A stretch of 64,000 bases of DNA from Flavobacteriaceae bacterium PS02338 (GCA_029959615.1 JASCOD010000006.1:186001-250000), one strand, 5' to 3'; positions 45,638 through 54,349 are shown, counted from the first letter of the stretch. The notes: generated by a model from the letters alone, not told the origin. Numbers and translations: made by a program.

Positions 45638-45753
45638 ATCATTTTGGTGTTGCTACAAAACTATTCTTTTTTTTGAAAGGCACAAGTTGGTTTAGTAGTT
45701 CATTTGTTCATTAGTTGGGTGTTTAGTTTATATGATGTTTTTAACTAGGCATG

Positions 45754-45840
45754 CTGTCATCCCGAGTTTCGAGGGATATTGGCGACAATTGATGGCTGTT
45801 TTTTAATCAAAAGGATCCTTTGCTGCGCTCTGGATGACAG
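45754..45840. repeat. Inverted repeat with CTGTCATCC/GGATGACAG arms
   Basis: 9-bp perfect arms around a 69-nt loop containing GGATCC and GAGGGATAT words. It belongs to a third, unrelated class of interspersed hairpin in this window. Confidence 0.75.
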
Positions 45841-46090
45841 TGGGCAATTCATAGGCGTGTGTTGCAATATGAAACAAACACTTGCCAATTAAACCAGATA
45901 GGTGTGGGATCCCAATTTTATCGAGATAAAACGGATAGCGGGACTTTCTGCTAGTAGTTGAAGGTGTTAGCGTTTCAAAAAAAACTCTTTTCGGTTCTCT
46001 CTAAAAGGGGAGAAATAACTATCGCTACGTTTGTACAACTTCCAAACAACCAAAAAACAAACAAACCAAACAATTAATGGACAATTAATG

Positions 46091-46098
46091 TATTTTTG
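46091..46098 (+). promoter_or_regulatory. -7 element directly before argS
   Basis: TATTTTTG matches TAnnTTTG and ends only 5 nt before the argS ATG, implying a leaderless or nearly leaderless transcript if it is the active promoter. Confidence 0.45.
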
Positions 46099-46103
46099 CG
46101 ATT

Positions 46104-47876
46104 ATGAATTTTATCGTCGCTGGCGCAATTGAGGCCGTTAAAGAATTATATGGGCAAGAAATTGCCGAAAATGTAATCAACATACAGGAAACACGTAAGG
46201 AATTTGAAGGACAGGTAACCATTGTGGTATTTCCAATTGTGCGGTTTTCAAAAAAATCTCCAGAAGAAACAGCGAACGATATTGGTGCTTTTTTACAACA
46301 AAATGTAGCAGAAGTTGAAGGTTTTAACGTAGTGAAAGGTTTCTTAAACCTTAGCATTGCAGAAAGCTACTGGATTGATCTATTTAACAACACGCTGTTA
46401 CGACCAGATTTTTTAGCTGTAAAGACTCGTGGCGAAAAGGTAATGGTAGAATATTCATCGCCAAATACCAACAAGCCCTTGCACTTGGGGCACGTTCGTA
46501 ATAACTTATTAGGTTACTCGGTTTCTGAGTTGCTAAAGGCAGATGGCTACGATGTCATCAAAGTAAACTTGGTAAACGATAGGGGGATTCATATCTGCAA
46601 GTCGATGTTGGCCTGGCAAAATTGGGGTAATGGAGAAACACCTGAAAGTTCGGGCCTAAAAGGCGACCACTTGGTGGGTAAATACTATGTGGTTTTCGAT
46701 AAAGAGTATAAAAAGGAAATAGAAACTTTAGTTGCTGAAGGACAAACAGAAGACGAGGCAAAGAAAAATGCGCCATTAATTAAAGCTGCCCAGCAAATGT
46801 TATTGCAATGGGAGCAAGGCGATGCGGCAGTAGTTGGTTTATGGGAAAAAATGAATGGCTGGGTTTATGCAGGTTTCGATGTGACCTACAAAAAACTAGG
46901 CGTAGATTTCGATAAGTACTATTACGAAAGCAATACTTATTTGCTTGGAAAAGACACGGTTGAGGAAGGTTTAGCCAAAGGTGTTTTCTTTAAAAAGGAA
47001 GATGGTTCGGTGTGGATTGACTTAACTGCCGATGGCCTAGACCAAAAATTGGTTTTACGTGCCGATGGTACTTCCGTTTACATTACACAGGATTTGGGTA
47101 CGGCCCAAATGAAATACGACGATTTCGGTATGGATAAGTCGATTTATGTAGTGGGTAATGAGCAAGATTACCATTTTAAAGTGTTGTTCTTGATTTTAGA
47201 GAAATTAGGTAAAAGTTGGGCTAAAGGTTTGTACCATCTGTCTTACGGTATGGTAGATTTACCAAGCGGTAAAATGAAGAGCCGTGAGGGAACGGTTGTT
47301 GATGCCGATGATTTAGTGAATGAGATGGTAGAAACTGCTAAGCAAAAGACTGAAGAACTAGGCAAAACCAACGATTTTTCTGAAGTTGATAAAGAAGATT
47401 TGTACACCACCATTGGTTTAGGTGCTTTAAAATACTTCTTGCTGAAAGTTGAACCTAAGAAACGTCTATTGTTCGATCCTGCAGAGTCTATCGACTTTCA
47501 AGGTAATACAGGCCCATTTATTCAGTATACGCACGCTCGTATTAAATCTTTACTGAGTAGAGCTAATTATCAGTTTGCAGTAGCGGATTATAACCATATT
47601 AAACTAACGCCAACAGAATTGGAAATGGTGATGTTATTGACTAAATATCCTAACGAGATTTCGGAAGCGGCTAAAGCTTATAGTCCTGCATTTATAGCTA
47701 ACTATTTATACGAAGTGGCCAAGTTATTCAATAAGTTTTACCACGAAACACCTCCAATTATTAAGGAAGAAGATGCTGCTTTGAAGTTGCACCGTTTAAA
47801 TATCTGCAAAATTGCTGCTGATGTCATTAAATCTGGTATGGGTATTTTAGGAATTAAGGTTCCTGAAAGGATGTAG
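46104..47876 (+). CDS. argS: Arginyl-tRNA synthetase
   Basis: Class I synthetase of 590 residues. The N-terminal additional domain (about 1-105) is followed by the HIGH motif as HLGH (in NTNKPLHLGHVRNN, near 130), and the KMSKS region is represented by KMKSREGTVVDADDL (near 392). The C-terminal helical anticodon-binding domain ends with IKVPERM. It charges tRNA-Arg in the cytoplasm. The absence of a canonical KMSKS is common in ArgRS. It lies next to, but divergent from, the arginine deiminase gene. Confidence 0.96.
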   Translation: MNFIVAGAIEAVKELYGQEIAENVINIQETRKEFEGQVTIVVFPIVRFSKKSPEETANDIGAFLQQNVAEVEGFNVVKGFLNLSIAESYWIDLFNNTLLRPDFLAVKTRGEKVMVEYSSPNTNKPLHLGHVRNNLLGYSVSELLKADGYDVIKVNLVNDRGIHICKSMLAWQNWGNGETPESSGLKGDHLVGKYYVVFDKEYKKEIETLVAEGQTEDEAKKNAPLIKAAQQMLLQWEQGDAAVVGLWEKMNGWVYAGFDVTYKKLGVDFDKYYYESNTYLLGKDTVEEGLAKGVFFKKEDGSVWIDLTADGLDQKLVLRADGTSVYITQDLGTAQMKYDDFGMDKSIYVVGNEQDYHFKVLFLILEKLGKSWAKGLYHLSYGMVDLPSGKMKSREGTVVDADDLVNEMVETAKQKTEELGKTNDFSEVDKEDLYTTIGLGALKYFLLKVEPKKRLLFDPAESIDFQGNTGPFIQYTHARIKSLLSRANYQFAVADYNHIKLTPTELEMVMLLTKYPNEISEAAKAYSPAFIANYLYEVAKLFNKFYHETPPIIKEEDAALKLHRLNICKIAADVIKSGMGILGIKVPERM

Positions 47877-48531
47877 TCTTTACATTCTTTGCAATCTCTT
47901 AAAATTCTTTGCGGTAATTATTTAACGCAAAGTGAGAGATACGCAAAGAACGCAAAGTTGTTATACAACATCAACTCGCTACTCATTCGCTTGGCAATGA
48001 GCCTTTGGTATAAGCGCATTCTATTATGTATGCCTGTATAGTCATTCTTATGAAGGCAGGAACCATAACGAGGTACCATGAAAAAACTTAAATATACGTC
48101 CTGATACTACTCGATTGACGTTCCGGACCCTGACGAATACGTTCCAGACCTCGACGTTGTGGTCTAGTAACCCCAAATTTGACGTTGCTAGGCCTCAAAT
48201 TTGACGTTCAGAACCACATCCGATACGTTCTGAACCCCAAAATTGCGGTCTACCAACCGCAACGGACTATTTCAGAACCTATCCAGAGTATTAAATTACA
48301 TGTTCGGACTATTAAAATACCAATCGCGATGGGTTTAAGAAATGGTTGTGGTTAGTTTTTAACACCAAGTGACCTGTTTAGAACCTTTTAACTGTGGTCG
48401 TATAATGTTAATGATGGTATGATAAGCCAAAAGCAAACTTTAGAATCAGAAAACTAAATTATTTTTCGGAGTAGAAATGGTCTATTCGTCTAACTTTAAA
48501 GTCTATAAGAATAACCTTTACTACAAAAACA
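47877..48531. other. Long intergenic region with degenerate 22-bp repeats
   Basis: The first 100 bp hold short words related to CTTTGCG/CGCAAAG in inverted order. Positions 48114-48285 hold the degenerate tandem repeats described separately. The rest (48290-48531) is AT-rich without a recognised promoter or gene. Confidence 0.6.
48114..48285. repeat. Degenerate tandem repeat array, about 20-22 bp period
   Basis: At least six imperfect units built on TTGACGTTC(C)GGACCCCAAAT. Examples start at 48115 (TTGACGTTCCGGACCC), 48138 (ATACGTTCCAGACC), 48179 (TTGACGTTGCTAGGCC), 48201 (TTGACGTTCAGAACC) and 48224 (ATACGTTCTGAACCCC). Unit lengths vary, so this is a decayed array and not a CRISPR. Confidence 0.65.
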
Positions 48532-50067
48532 ATGAACAAGCTGCTTATTTTAATTATCATACTTCTACTTTTGTGCGCCACCCTTTTTGCTCAGCAACAA
48601 AAGCAAGACATCCTTATTAAAAATGCCTGTGTGTTTTTAGGCGATGGTAAAGATTCTGTTTTTACCAACGTAGGTATTACCGGCAAACGCATTTCATACA
48701 TTGGTAAGGCATCGATTGATGCTAAGGAAATTATAGATGCCAAAGGAAAATATCTTGCGCCAGGCTTTATTGATACGCATACCCATGCGGATAGGTGGAT
48801 TGAAGATAAAAAGCGGAACCAAATGCTGCCGTGGATTTACCAAGGCGTAACCTCTGTTTTTGCTGGTAATGATGGTTTTGGTACCTACAAAATTGCCGAA
48901 CAGATAAAGGAATATCAAGAAATTGGTATGGGGACAAACTTTGCACTATATGTAGGCTTTGGTCCGGTAAGACAAGCAGTGTTAAACAATAAAAATGCTG
49001 TACCAACAACAGAACAGGTAGTTCAAATGAAACAGTTGATTGCTTCTGGAATGCAAGCAGGGGCTATTGGCTTCAGTACGGGGTTGATTTATCTGCCTCA
49101 GATGTATTCTAAAACCGACGAAATTGCAAACTTGTATCGAGAAGCAGCGAAATACACTGCCATTTACGATACGCATATGCGTAACGAGAGTACAAGGGTG
49201 TTAGAAAGCATCGATGAAACATTAAAAATTTGTGCCGATTTGAACTTACCTATTCATATTTCTCATCTGAAAGTGTCAGGCGAAAGTGCCTGGGGGAAAT
49301 CGACGGAGGTTATTGCAAAAATTAACGAGGCTAGGGCAAAAGGTTTAAAAGTTACTGCTAACCAATATCCATTCATTGCTTCGTCTACCAGCTTAAAAGC
49401 AACATTAATGCCCGATTGGGCGCAAGAAGGAGGATCTAAGCAAACTTTAGCTCGCTTTGAAAATGAAACGGACCTAGCCCGAATTAAGAAAAGCTTGCAG
49501 CAAAAATCGCCTTTTGTATATAAAAGGGTAGTGGTGATGTCGAAAAATAAAAAGCTGGCGGAAATTACAGGGAAATCTATTGAAGAAATTGCAAAAGCTT
49601 GGAATATGCCTGCGGAAGATGCGGTAATTGCCATTTTTAAATTAGATATTGGTGTTTCTTGCGTCAACTTTTCGATGAATGAAGATGATGTGGTTAACTT
49701 TATGAAGCAACCTTGGGTAATGACAGGTTCGGACGGAGGAGGTTTGCACCCACGTACTTATGCTACTTTCTCTAAAATTCTGGAAGATTATGTTCAAAAA
49801 AGAAAGCTCATGTCAATGTCGTGGGCTATTCATAGAGCTACAGGCTTAACTGCCGAAACATTTGGTATTAAAGATCGAGGCTTCATTAAGGAAGGCTATT
49901 ATGCAGATATGATTCTTTTCGATCCTGCAAAGGTAAAGGTCAATTCTACATTTGCGGAGCCAGAACAGCTTTCTGAGGGAATGGACTATGTGTTTGTAAA
50001 CGGAGTTAAGGCCATTGATAAGGGTGGGAAGACCGGAAGTTTGTCGGGAGAGATAATTAGGAAATAG
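48532..50067 (+). CDS. Secreted N-acyl-D-amino-acid deacylase (amidohydrolase)
   Basis: 511 residues with a signal peptide (LFAQQQ, about 21). Amidohydrolase-superfamily metal site motifs: DTHTHAD (near 81-87), HMRNES (near 215), HISHLK (near 243) and GSDGGGLHPRTYATF (near 398-412). The order and spacing fit D-aminoacylase, which removes acyl groups from N-acyl-D-amino acids; here export suggests action on periplasmic or external substrates such as peptidoglycan or peptide fragments. It stands alone, flanked on both sides by repeat-rich spacers. Confidence 0.85.
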   Translation: MNKLLILIIILLLLCATLFAQQQKQDILIKNACVFLGDGKDSVFTNVGITGKRISYIGKASIDAKEIIDAKGKYLAPGFIDTHTHADRWIEDKKRNQMLPWIYQGVTSVFAGNDGFGTYKIAEQIKEYQEIGMGTNFALYVGFGPVRQAVLNNKNAVPTTEQVVQMKQLIASGMQAGAIGFSTGLIYLPQMYSKTDEIANLYREAAKYTAIYDTHMRNESTRVLESIDETLKICADLNLPIHISHLKVSGESAWGKSTEVIAKINEARAKGLKVTANQYPFIASSTSLKATLMPDWAQEGGSKQTLARFENETDLARIKKSLQQKSPFVYKRVVVMSKNKKLAEITGKSIEEIAKAWNMPAEDAVIAIFKLDIGVSCVNFSMNEDDVVNFMKQPWVMTGSDGGGLHPRTYATFSKILEDYVQKRKLMSMSWAIHRATGLTAETFGIKDRGFIKEGYYADMILFDPAKVKVNSTFAEPEQLSEGMDYVFVNGVKAIDKGGKTGSLSGEIIRK

Positions 50068-50113
50068 GAATTAGGAATTAGTGATCAGGTGTCAGGGATT
50101 AGGAGTTAGTTGT

Positions 50114-50414
50114 TAGTCGGAGAAGTATGAAAGTTAGTAAGTGTGGCTTTGATAGCCTATAGTATCCCTGTACTTCAGTTAACCGACTAGGGATTAGTGG
50201 TCAGGGATCAGGAGTTAGGGATTAGTTGTTAGTCGGAGAAGTATGAAAGTTAGTACGTGTGGCTTTGATAGCCTATAGTACCCCTGTACTTCAGGTAACC
50301 AACTAGAGATTATTGGCCAGGTATTAGGAGTTAGTTGTTAGTCGGAGAAGTATGAAAGTTAATACGCGTGGCTTTGATAGCTTATAGTACACCTGTACTT
50401 CAGTTAACCGACTA
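50114..50414. repeat. Three tandem 76-bp hairpin repeats
   Basis: Units at 50114-50189, 50230-50305 and 50339-50414 are each exactly 76 bp and about 90% identical. Each begins TAGTCGGAGAAGTATGAAAG and ends CTTCAGTTAACCGACTA (unit 2 has CCAACTA). Within each, TAGTCGG pairs with CCGACTA, GAAGTA with TACTTC, and an inner GGCT-TTGAT-AGCC hairpin sits near the centre. Linkers of 40 and 33 bp are GATTAGTGGTCAGG-type sequence. Confidence 0.9.
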
Positions 50415-50417
50415 GAG

Positions 50418-50506
50418 ATTAGTGATCAGGGATTAGGAGTTAGGGATTAGTTTAGTTAACCATTTTAACAAACATCCAGCCTAACCCCTAATTCCTAACC
50501 CCTAGT
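50418..50506. repeat. Purine/pyrimidine-arm hairpin with conserved loop, copy 1
   Basis: The left arm is GGATTAGGAGTTAGGGATTAG-like and the right arm CCTAACCCCTAATTCCTAAC-like. The loop core TTTTAACAAACATCC (50463-50477) recurs in the copy at 51361-51476. Confidence 0.8.
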
Positions 50507-50539
50507 AACTAAACACTAAACAAACCTGATTTCCGATAC

Positions 50540-50571
50540 TTGTCTACTGACCACTATTAATACTATATTTG
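50540..50571 (+). promoter_or_regulatory. Promoter of the TSUP permease gene
   Basis: TTG (50540-50542), 21 bp, TATATTTG (50564-50571), a good match to the Bacteroidota consensus. It ends 19 nt before the TTG start codon. Confidence 0.7.
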
Positions 50572-50590
50572 CCGTTCTTATATCACAACA

Positions 50591-51355
50591 TTGACAACAG
50601 AACTTATTTTACTTTGCTTGGCTGCCTTTGGTGCAGGTTTTATTGATGCCATTGTGGGTGGCGGTGGATTGCTACAAACACCAGCGACATTATTGATTCT
50701 GCCGCATTATCCAGTGGCTACCTTATTAGGTACCGTGAAAATTCCATCTTTAGCAGGTACGGCAGTGGCAGCCGTTAAATATGCCAAAAAGGTAAAGTTC
50801 AATGGAATGATTTTGGCAGGCTGTACCATTGCGGCATTTATTGCTTCACTTTCTGGAGCGTATTTGGTCAGCATTATAGATAACCGGCACATTAAACCTG
50901 TAATATTAGTGGTGCTGATTGCAGTAGCCTTGTATACTTATTTTAATAAACAGTTTGGCGTTCAGCAAGAGAAGAATCAAACTGCAAAAAAGCAACTACT
51001 TTTAGCTTGCCTGTTTGGTCTAATTATAGGCTTTTATGATGGATTGATCGGCCCAGGTACAGGTTCGTTTCTTATCCTAGCCTTTGTAGGTATCTTAGGT
51101 TTCGATTTTATAGGAGCAAGTGCACATGCAAAAGTGGTTAATGTAGGTACTAACCTCGCTGCTTTAATTTATTTTAGCTCCACTGGTCACGTGCTCTTCG
51201 AATATGCTATCCCAATGGCAGTATTTAACGTTTTAGGTTCTTTTTTAGGGGCCAAATTAGCACTGCTCAAGGGCAATAAATTCATTCGAATCTTTTTCCT
51301 AATTGTTGTTTTTGGTACGATATTGAGATTTGCTTACGATGTGTTTTTGAAATAG
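50591..51355 (+). CDS. TSUP (TauE/SafE) family membrane permease
   Basis: 254 residues with about eight hydrophobic segments. The family signatures are GFIDAIVGGGGLLQTPA (about 16-32) and the repeated GFYDGLIGPGTGSFLILAF (about 146-164). Such permeases move sulfonates, sulfite or related anions; the substrate here is unknown. The start codon is TTG: no ATG precedes the first conserved segment and the promoter at 50540-50571 lies just upstream. Single-gene unit between two hairpin-rich spacers. Confidence 0.85.
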   Translation: MTTELILLCLAAFGAGFIDAIVGGGGLLQTPATLLILPHYPVATLLGTVKIPSLAGTAVAAVKYAKKVKFNGMILAGCTIAAFIASLSGAYLVSIIDNRHIKPVILVVLIAVALYTYFNKQFGVQQEKNQTAKKQLLLACLFGLIIGFYDGLIGPGTGSFLILAFVGILGFDFIGASAHAKVVNVGTNLAALIYFSSTGHVLFEYAIPMAVFNVLGSFLGAKLALLKGNKFIRIFFLIVVFGTILRFAYDVFLK

Positions 51356-51360
51356 TGATC

Positions 51361-51476
51361 AGGTGTCAGCGGCTAGGAGTTAGTGGTCAGGAATTAGGGA
51401 TTAGGTATTAGTCCAGTTACTATTTTAACAAACATCCGGCCTAAACCCTAATCCCTAACTCCTGATTCCTGTCCCC
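51361..51476. repeat. Purine/pyrimidine-arm hairpin with conserved loop, copy 2
   Basis: Left arm CAGGAATTAGGGATTAGG, right arm CTAATCCCTAACTCCTG-like, and loop core TTTTAACAAACATCC at 51423-51437, as at 50418-50506. It lies between the ends of two convergent genes. Confidence 0.8.
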
Positions 51477-51482
51477 TTACCA

Positions 51483-52607
51483 TCATTTCTTATCTATCGT
51501 ACCTGATTTAGTTTCTACTGCTACCTTCTTTCTATATTTCGCAAATGCCATTGGGCTTTTAGCTGGACGCTCATCACCAAACAATACTCCCCATTGCTTA
51601 AAGGCGTCAGTTCTATCAAAAATTACTTTTAGAACAGCAATAATTGGCATCGATAAAAACATACCTGATATGCCTGCTATAGTTCCACCAATAACTACGC
51701 CTAAAATAGAAACCAGTGCATTGATTTTTACTTTAGAGCCCACAATACGAGGCATTAAAATATTATTATCGAAAAACTGTACTACGGCTATCACTAATAA
51801 AACAGTAATTACGGGACCCAATTCTGGAGAAGAGGTTAAAGTGATCAGTACGCCTAAAATATTTCCAATTAGTGCTCCTACGTAAGGAATAAGATTTAAT
51901 ATCGCAAAGATAACGCCTATCAATAATGCATGTTTAATCCCAAACAACATGAGGGTGCAACCTAACAAAATGGTCATATAGGTAATCTGTATCAATAGAC
52001 CAACCAAGTAATTTTTGATAATTGCCTCAGCCTCGTAAACCGCTTCTTTAACTTGAGGATGATGCTCTGCCTTAAACCACATAAATACAAAGCGCAACAA
52101 GATATCCTTATAAAATAGAATTAAATAGATATAGATAGGAATAAGACCTAGGAAAACGAAAATGCTACTTAGCGTTACCGCTGCACCGCTTGCAGCCTTG
52201 CCCGCCATATTCAGTAAATCATCACTTTTCTCGGTAATGAATTTCTTTTGTTTACCTAGGGAGAAATCAGTGAAACTACTGATCCATTCCTGCAAAGATT
52301 GAAGATGTTTGGCTACATTTTCTTTGATCTGAGGAAAATCATTTACCAACACACCAATTTGGGCAGAAAAAAACCAGATGATGCCAGCTATAAAAATAAA
52401 AACCAATAAAATTGGAAGGATAATGGCCAAGGCTTCAGGGAATTTGTATTTCCTTAAAAAACGATAGATAGGAAGTAATAAAATGCTGATAAAAAATGCC
52501 ATAATTACTGGCATAATGATATCACTGGCAATGGCGAAAATAGCTATACATAAAGCTAAGCCTAATAATTCTATAGAACGTTTAACGGTTAAAGGTAGAT
52601 CGGTCAT
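51483..52607 (-). CDS. AI-2E family transporter
   Basis: 374 residues from the ATG at 52607. The ATG at 52640 would add eleven residues that overlap the likely promoter sequence (TAAAATTTG on the minus strand). About seven to eight transmembrane segments, with the family region GLLIQITYMTILLGCTLMLFG and the end GTIAGISGMFLSMPIIAVLKVIFD. The family (PerM/YdiK/TqsA) includes permeases for autoinducer-2 and for Na+/H+ exchange; the substrate cannot be told. It ends beside a hairpin element. Confidence 0.85.
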   Translation of the reverse strand: MTDLPLTVKRSIELLGLALCIAIFAIASDIIMPVIMAFFISILLLPIYRFLRKYKFPEALAIILPILLVFIFIAGIIWFFSAQIGVLVNDFPQIKENVAKHLQSLQEWISSFTDFSLGKQKKFITEKSDDLLNMAGKAASGAAVTLSSIFVFLGLIPIYIYLILFYKDILLRFVFMWFKAEHHPQVKEAVYEAEAIIKNYLVGLLIQITYMTILLGCTLMLFGIKHALLIGVIFAILNLIPYVGALIGNILGVLITLTSSPELGPVITVLLVIAVVQFFDNNILMPRIVGSKVKINALVSILGVVIGGTIAGISGMFLSMPIIAVLKVIFDRTDAFKQWGVLFGDERPAKSPMAFAKYRKKVAVETKSGTIDKK

Positions 52608-52672
52608 AATAAAGATGGTGCAAATTTTAAACCCTAACACTAAAGTATGGAAATTGTTTTATTTAGTAGAAA

Positions 52673-52852
52673 GGGATTAGGTACTAGGGGTCAGGTATCA
52701 GTAGTCAGGTCACTTTTTTATTGGGTTAATTGTAGAATTGGTTAATCGGTTAACTGACTAGAGATAGAAGATAATGCTTATGTAACCATCAACTTCCCGA
52801 CTTCTCGGACTTCCTGACTACTAATCCCTGATTCCTGACCCCTGACTACCGC
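52673..52852. repeat. Large imperfect inverted repeat upstream of mnmE
   Basis: The left arm has GGGATTAGGTACTAGGGGTCAGG and GTAGTCAGG words. The right arm has CCTGACTAC, AATCCCTGATTCC and CCCCTGACTAC in complementary order. The loop has TTGGTTAATCGGTTAACTGACT-like repeats. It has the same word set as the spacers at 50068-50590 and 51361-51476. Confidence 0.7.
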
Positions 52853-52886
52853 CAACTAAAAACTGCGAACTGTAAACTGAAAACCT

Positions 52887-52894
52887 TACTTTTG
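52887..52894 (+). promoter_or_regulatory. -7 element directly before mnmE
   Basis: TACTTTTG matches TAnnTTTG and ends 4 nt before the ATG, so the transcript would be leaderless if this promoter is used. Confidence 0.45.
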
Positions 52895-52898
52895 CATC

Positions 52899-54257
52899 AT
52901 GTTAAACAACGATACCATTATTGCTTTATCTACGCCTCCTGGAAGCGGGGCCATTGGCGTAATCCGTCTTTCTGGACCAGAGGCTATTACCCTTACCAAT
53001 CAGGTTTTTAGTGGTAAGAATTTAAAAAAGCAAGCCACACATACATTACATTTTGGACTAATTAAAGATGGAGATGTAGTTGTGGATGAAGTGGTAACAT
53101 CATTGTTTGTTGGACCGAAATCTTACACCAAAGAGCATGTTGTAGAAATTTCATGTCATGGTTCTAATTATATCATTCAACAGATCATTAACTTACTGAT
53201 ACGCAAAGGAGCTAGGGCTGCTAAACCTGGGGAGTTTACTTTGCGAGCTTTCTTAAATGGAGGTTTAGATTTAAGTCAGGCAGAAGCCGTAGCAGATTTA
53301 ATCGCTTCTGATAGCAAGGCTTCACACGAAGTAGCCATGCAACAAATGCGAGGTGGTTTCTCAAATGAGCTAAAGGATTTACGAGAACAGCTCATTCACT
53401 TTGCCAGTATGATTGAACTAGAGCTTGACTTTGCAGAGGAAGATGTTGAATTTGCCAATCGCGACCAATTACGAACACTAGTACAGCGCATCAATACGGT
53501 TTTACAAAGACTCATCCACTCGTTCGAAGTAGGTAACGTGATCAAAAATGGTGTGCCCGTAGTTATTGCAGGTAAACCAAACGTAGGTAAATCTACTTTA
53601 TTAAATGCACTGCTAAACGAGGAACGTGCTATAGTAAGTGATATTGCTGGTACTACTCGTGACACTATCGAAGATGAAATTAATATCAATGGTGTTGTTT
53701 TCAGATTTATTGATACTGCCGGAATTCGTGAAACTGCCGACGTAATTGAAGCAAAGGGAGTAGAACGCAGTTTAGAGAAAATGAGACAGGCTAGACTGAT
53801 TATCTACATGGTAGATGCACAGGAAGATGAAAATGAAGTGATTAAACAATTAGAAGAGCTTTCTAGGCAAGATACACCATTTTTGTTTATCGTGAATAAA
53901 GCTGAACTGTTAAGTATTGCTCAACAGGATTTCTATAAAAACCATAACGCTTTGTTAATTTCCGCAAAAGATAAGGTAGGTATGGATATTTTGGAAGCCT
54001 CTTTGTTAGAAAAGGTAAATCTAAGTAACATCAATACTAATGAAACTTTAGTGACAAATATCCGTCACGTAGAAGCTTTAAAGCAAACACAGAACTCTTT
54101 AAATAACGTGTTAGAAAATATCTATAATCCCGTAACCTCCGATTTTCTAGCAATGGATATCAAGCAAGCCTTGCATTATTTGGGAGAAATAACAGGTACC
54201 GTAACCACTGACGATTTATTGGAGAATATTTTTACTAAGTTTTGTATCGGTAAGTAA
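52899..54257 (+). CDS. mnmE: tRNA modification GTPase MnmE
   Basis: 452 residues, full length. The N-terminal formyl-THF-binding domain is about 1-118, with NDTIIALSTPPGSGAIGVIRLSG at the start. The GTPase domain has GKPNVGKST (about 226-234), the G2/G3 region AGTTRDT and DTAG (about 272-275), and NKAE for G4. The C-terminal motif FCIGK carries the catalytic Cys. With MnmG it modifies U34 of certain tRNAs. Confidence 0.97.
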   Translation: MLNNDTIIALSTPPGSGAIGVIRLSGPEAITLTNQVFSGKNLKKQATHTLHFGLIKDGDVVVDEVVTSLFVGPKSYTKEHVVEISCHGSNYIIQQIINLLIRKGARAAKPGEFTLRAFLNGGLDLSQAEAVADLIASDSKASHEVAMQQMRGGFSNELKDLREQLIHFASMIELELDFAEEDVEFANRDQLRTLVQRINTVLQRLIHSFEVGNVIKNGVPVVIAGKPNVGKSTLLNALLNEERAIVSDIAGTTRDTIEDEININGVVFRFIDTAGIRETADVIEAKGVERSLEKMRQARLIIYMVDAQEDENEVIKQLEELSRQDTPFLFIVNKAELLSIAQQDFYKNHNALLISAKDKVGMDILEASLLEKVNLSNINTNETLVTNIRHVEALKQTQNSLNNVLENIYNPVTSDFLAMDIKQALHYLGEITGTVTTDDLLENIFTKFCIGK

Positions 54258-54284
54258 TAAGCGAGAAATAACAATCGCTCAATA

Positions 54285-54306
54285 ATTATATGCTTTTACA
54301 TATAAT
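54285..54306. promoter_or_regulatory. HipB-type operator 1
   Basis: Palindrome ATTATATG-N6-CATATAAT, 22 bp, upstream of the toxin-antitoxin operon. It has the same arms as operator 2. Confidence 0.7.
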
Positions 54307-54324
54307 TATCATTAGTTTCTTTTT

Positions 54325-54344
54325 TTATATGCTTTTGCATATAA
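54325..54344. promoter_or_regulatory. HipB-type operator 2
   Basis: Perfect palindrome TTATATGC-N4-GCATATAA, 39 bp after operator 1. It overlaps the -33 region of the TATATTTG element at 54350-54357. A half-site GCATATAA at 54376-54383 abuts the start codon of the HTH gene. Confidence 0.75.
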
Positions 54345-54349
54345 TTTAT

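Larger units (their letters stand above)
45638..46103. other. Intergenic region upstream of argS
   Basis: Holds two repeat-like elements. At 45754-45840 there is an inverted repeat with arms CTGTCATCC and GGATGACAG. At about 45905-45950 the segment GGGATCCCAATTTTATCGAG ... AGCGGGACTTTC is related in reverse to sequence at 40685-40780. It ends in the argS -7 element at 46091-46098. No gene was seen. Confidence 0.6.
50068..50590. other. Repeat-rich spacer between deacylase and TSUP genes
   Basis: Made of GGATTAGTGATCAGG-type low-complexity sequence, three tandem 76-bp hairpin units (50114-50414), a purine/pyrimidine hairpin (50418-50506) and the promoter of the TSUP gene at 50540-50571. No gene. 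Confidence 0.8.

Noticed and set aside
48114..48285. CRISPR array
   Set aside because: The units are degenerate, of unequal length, with no spacers of constant size, and no cas genes are near.
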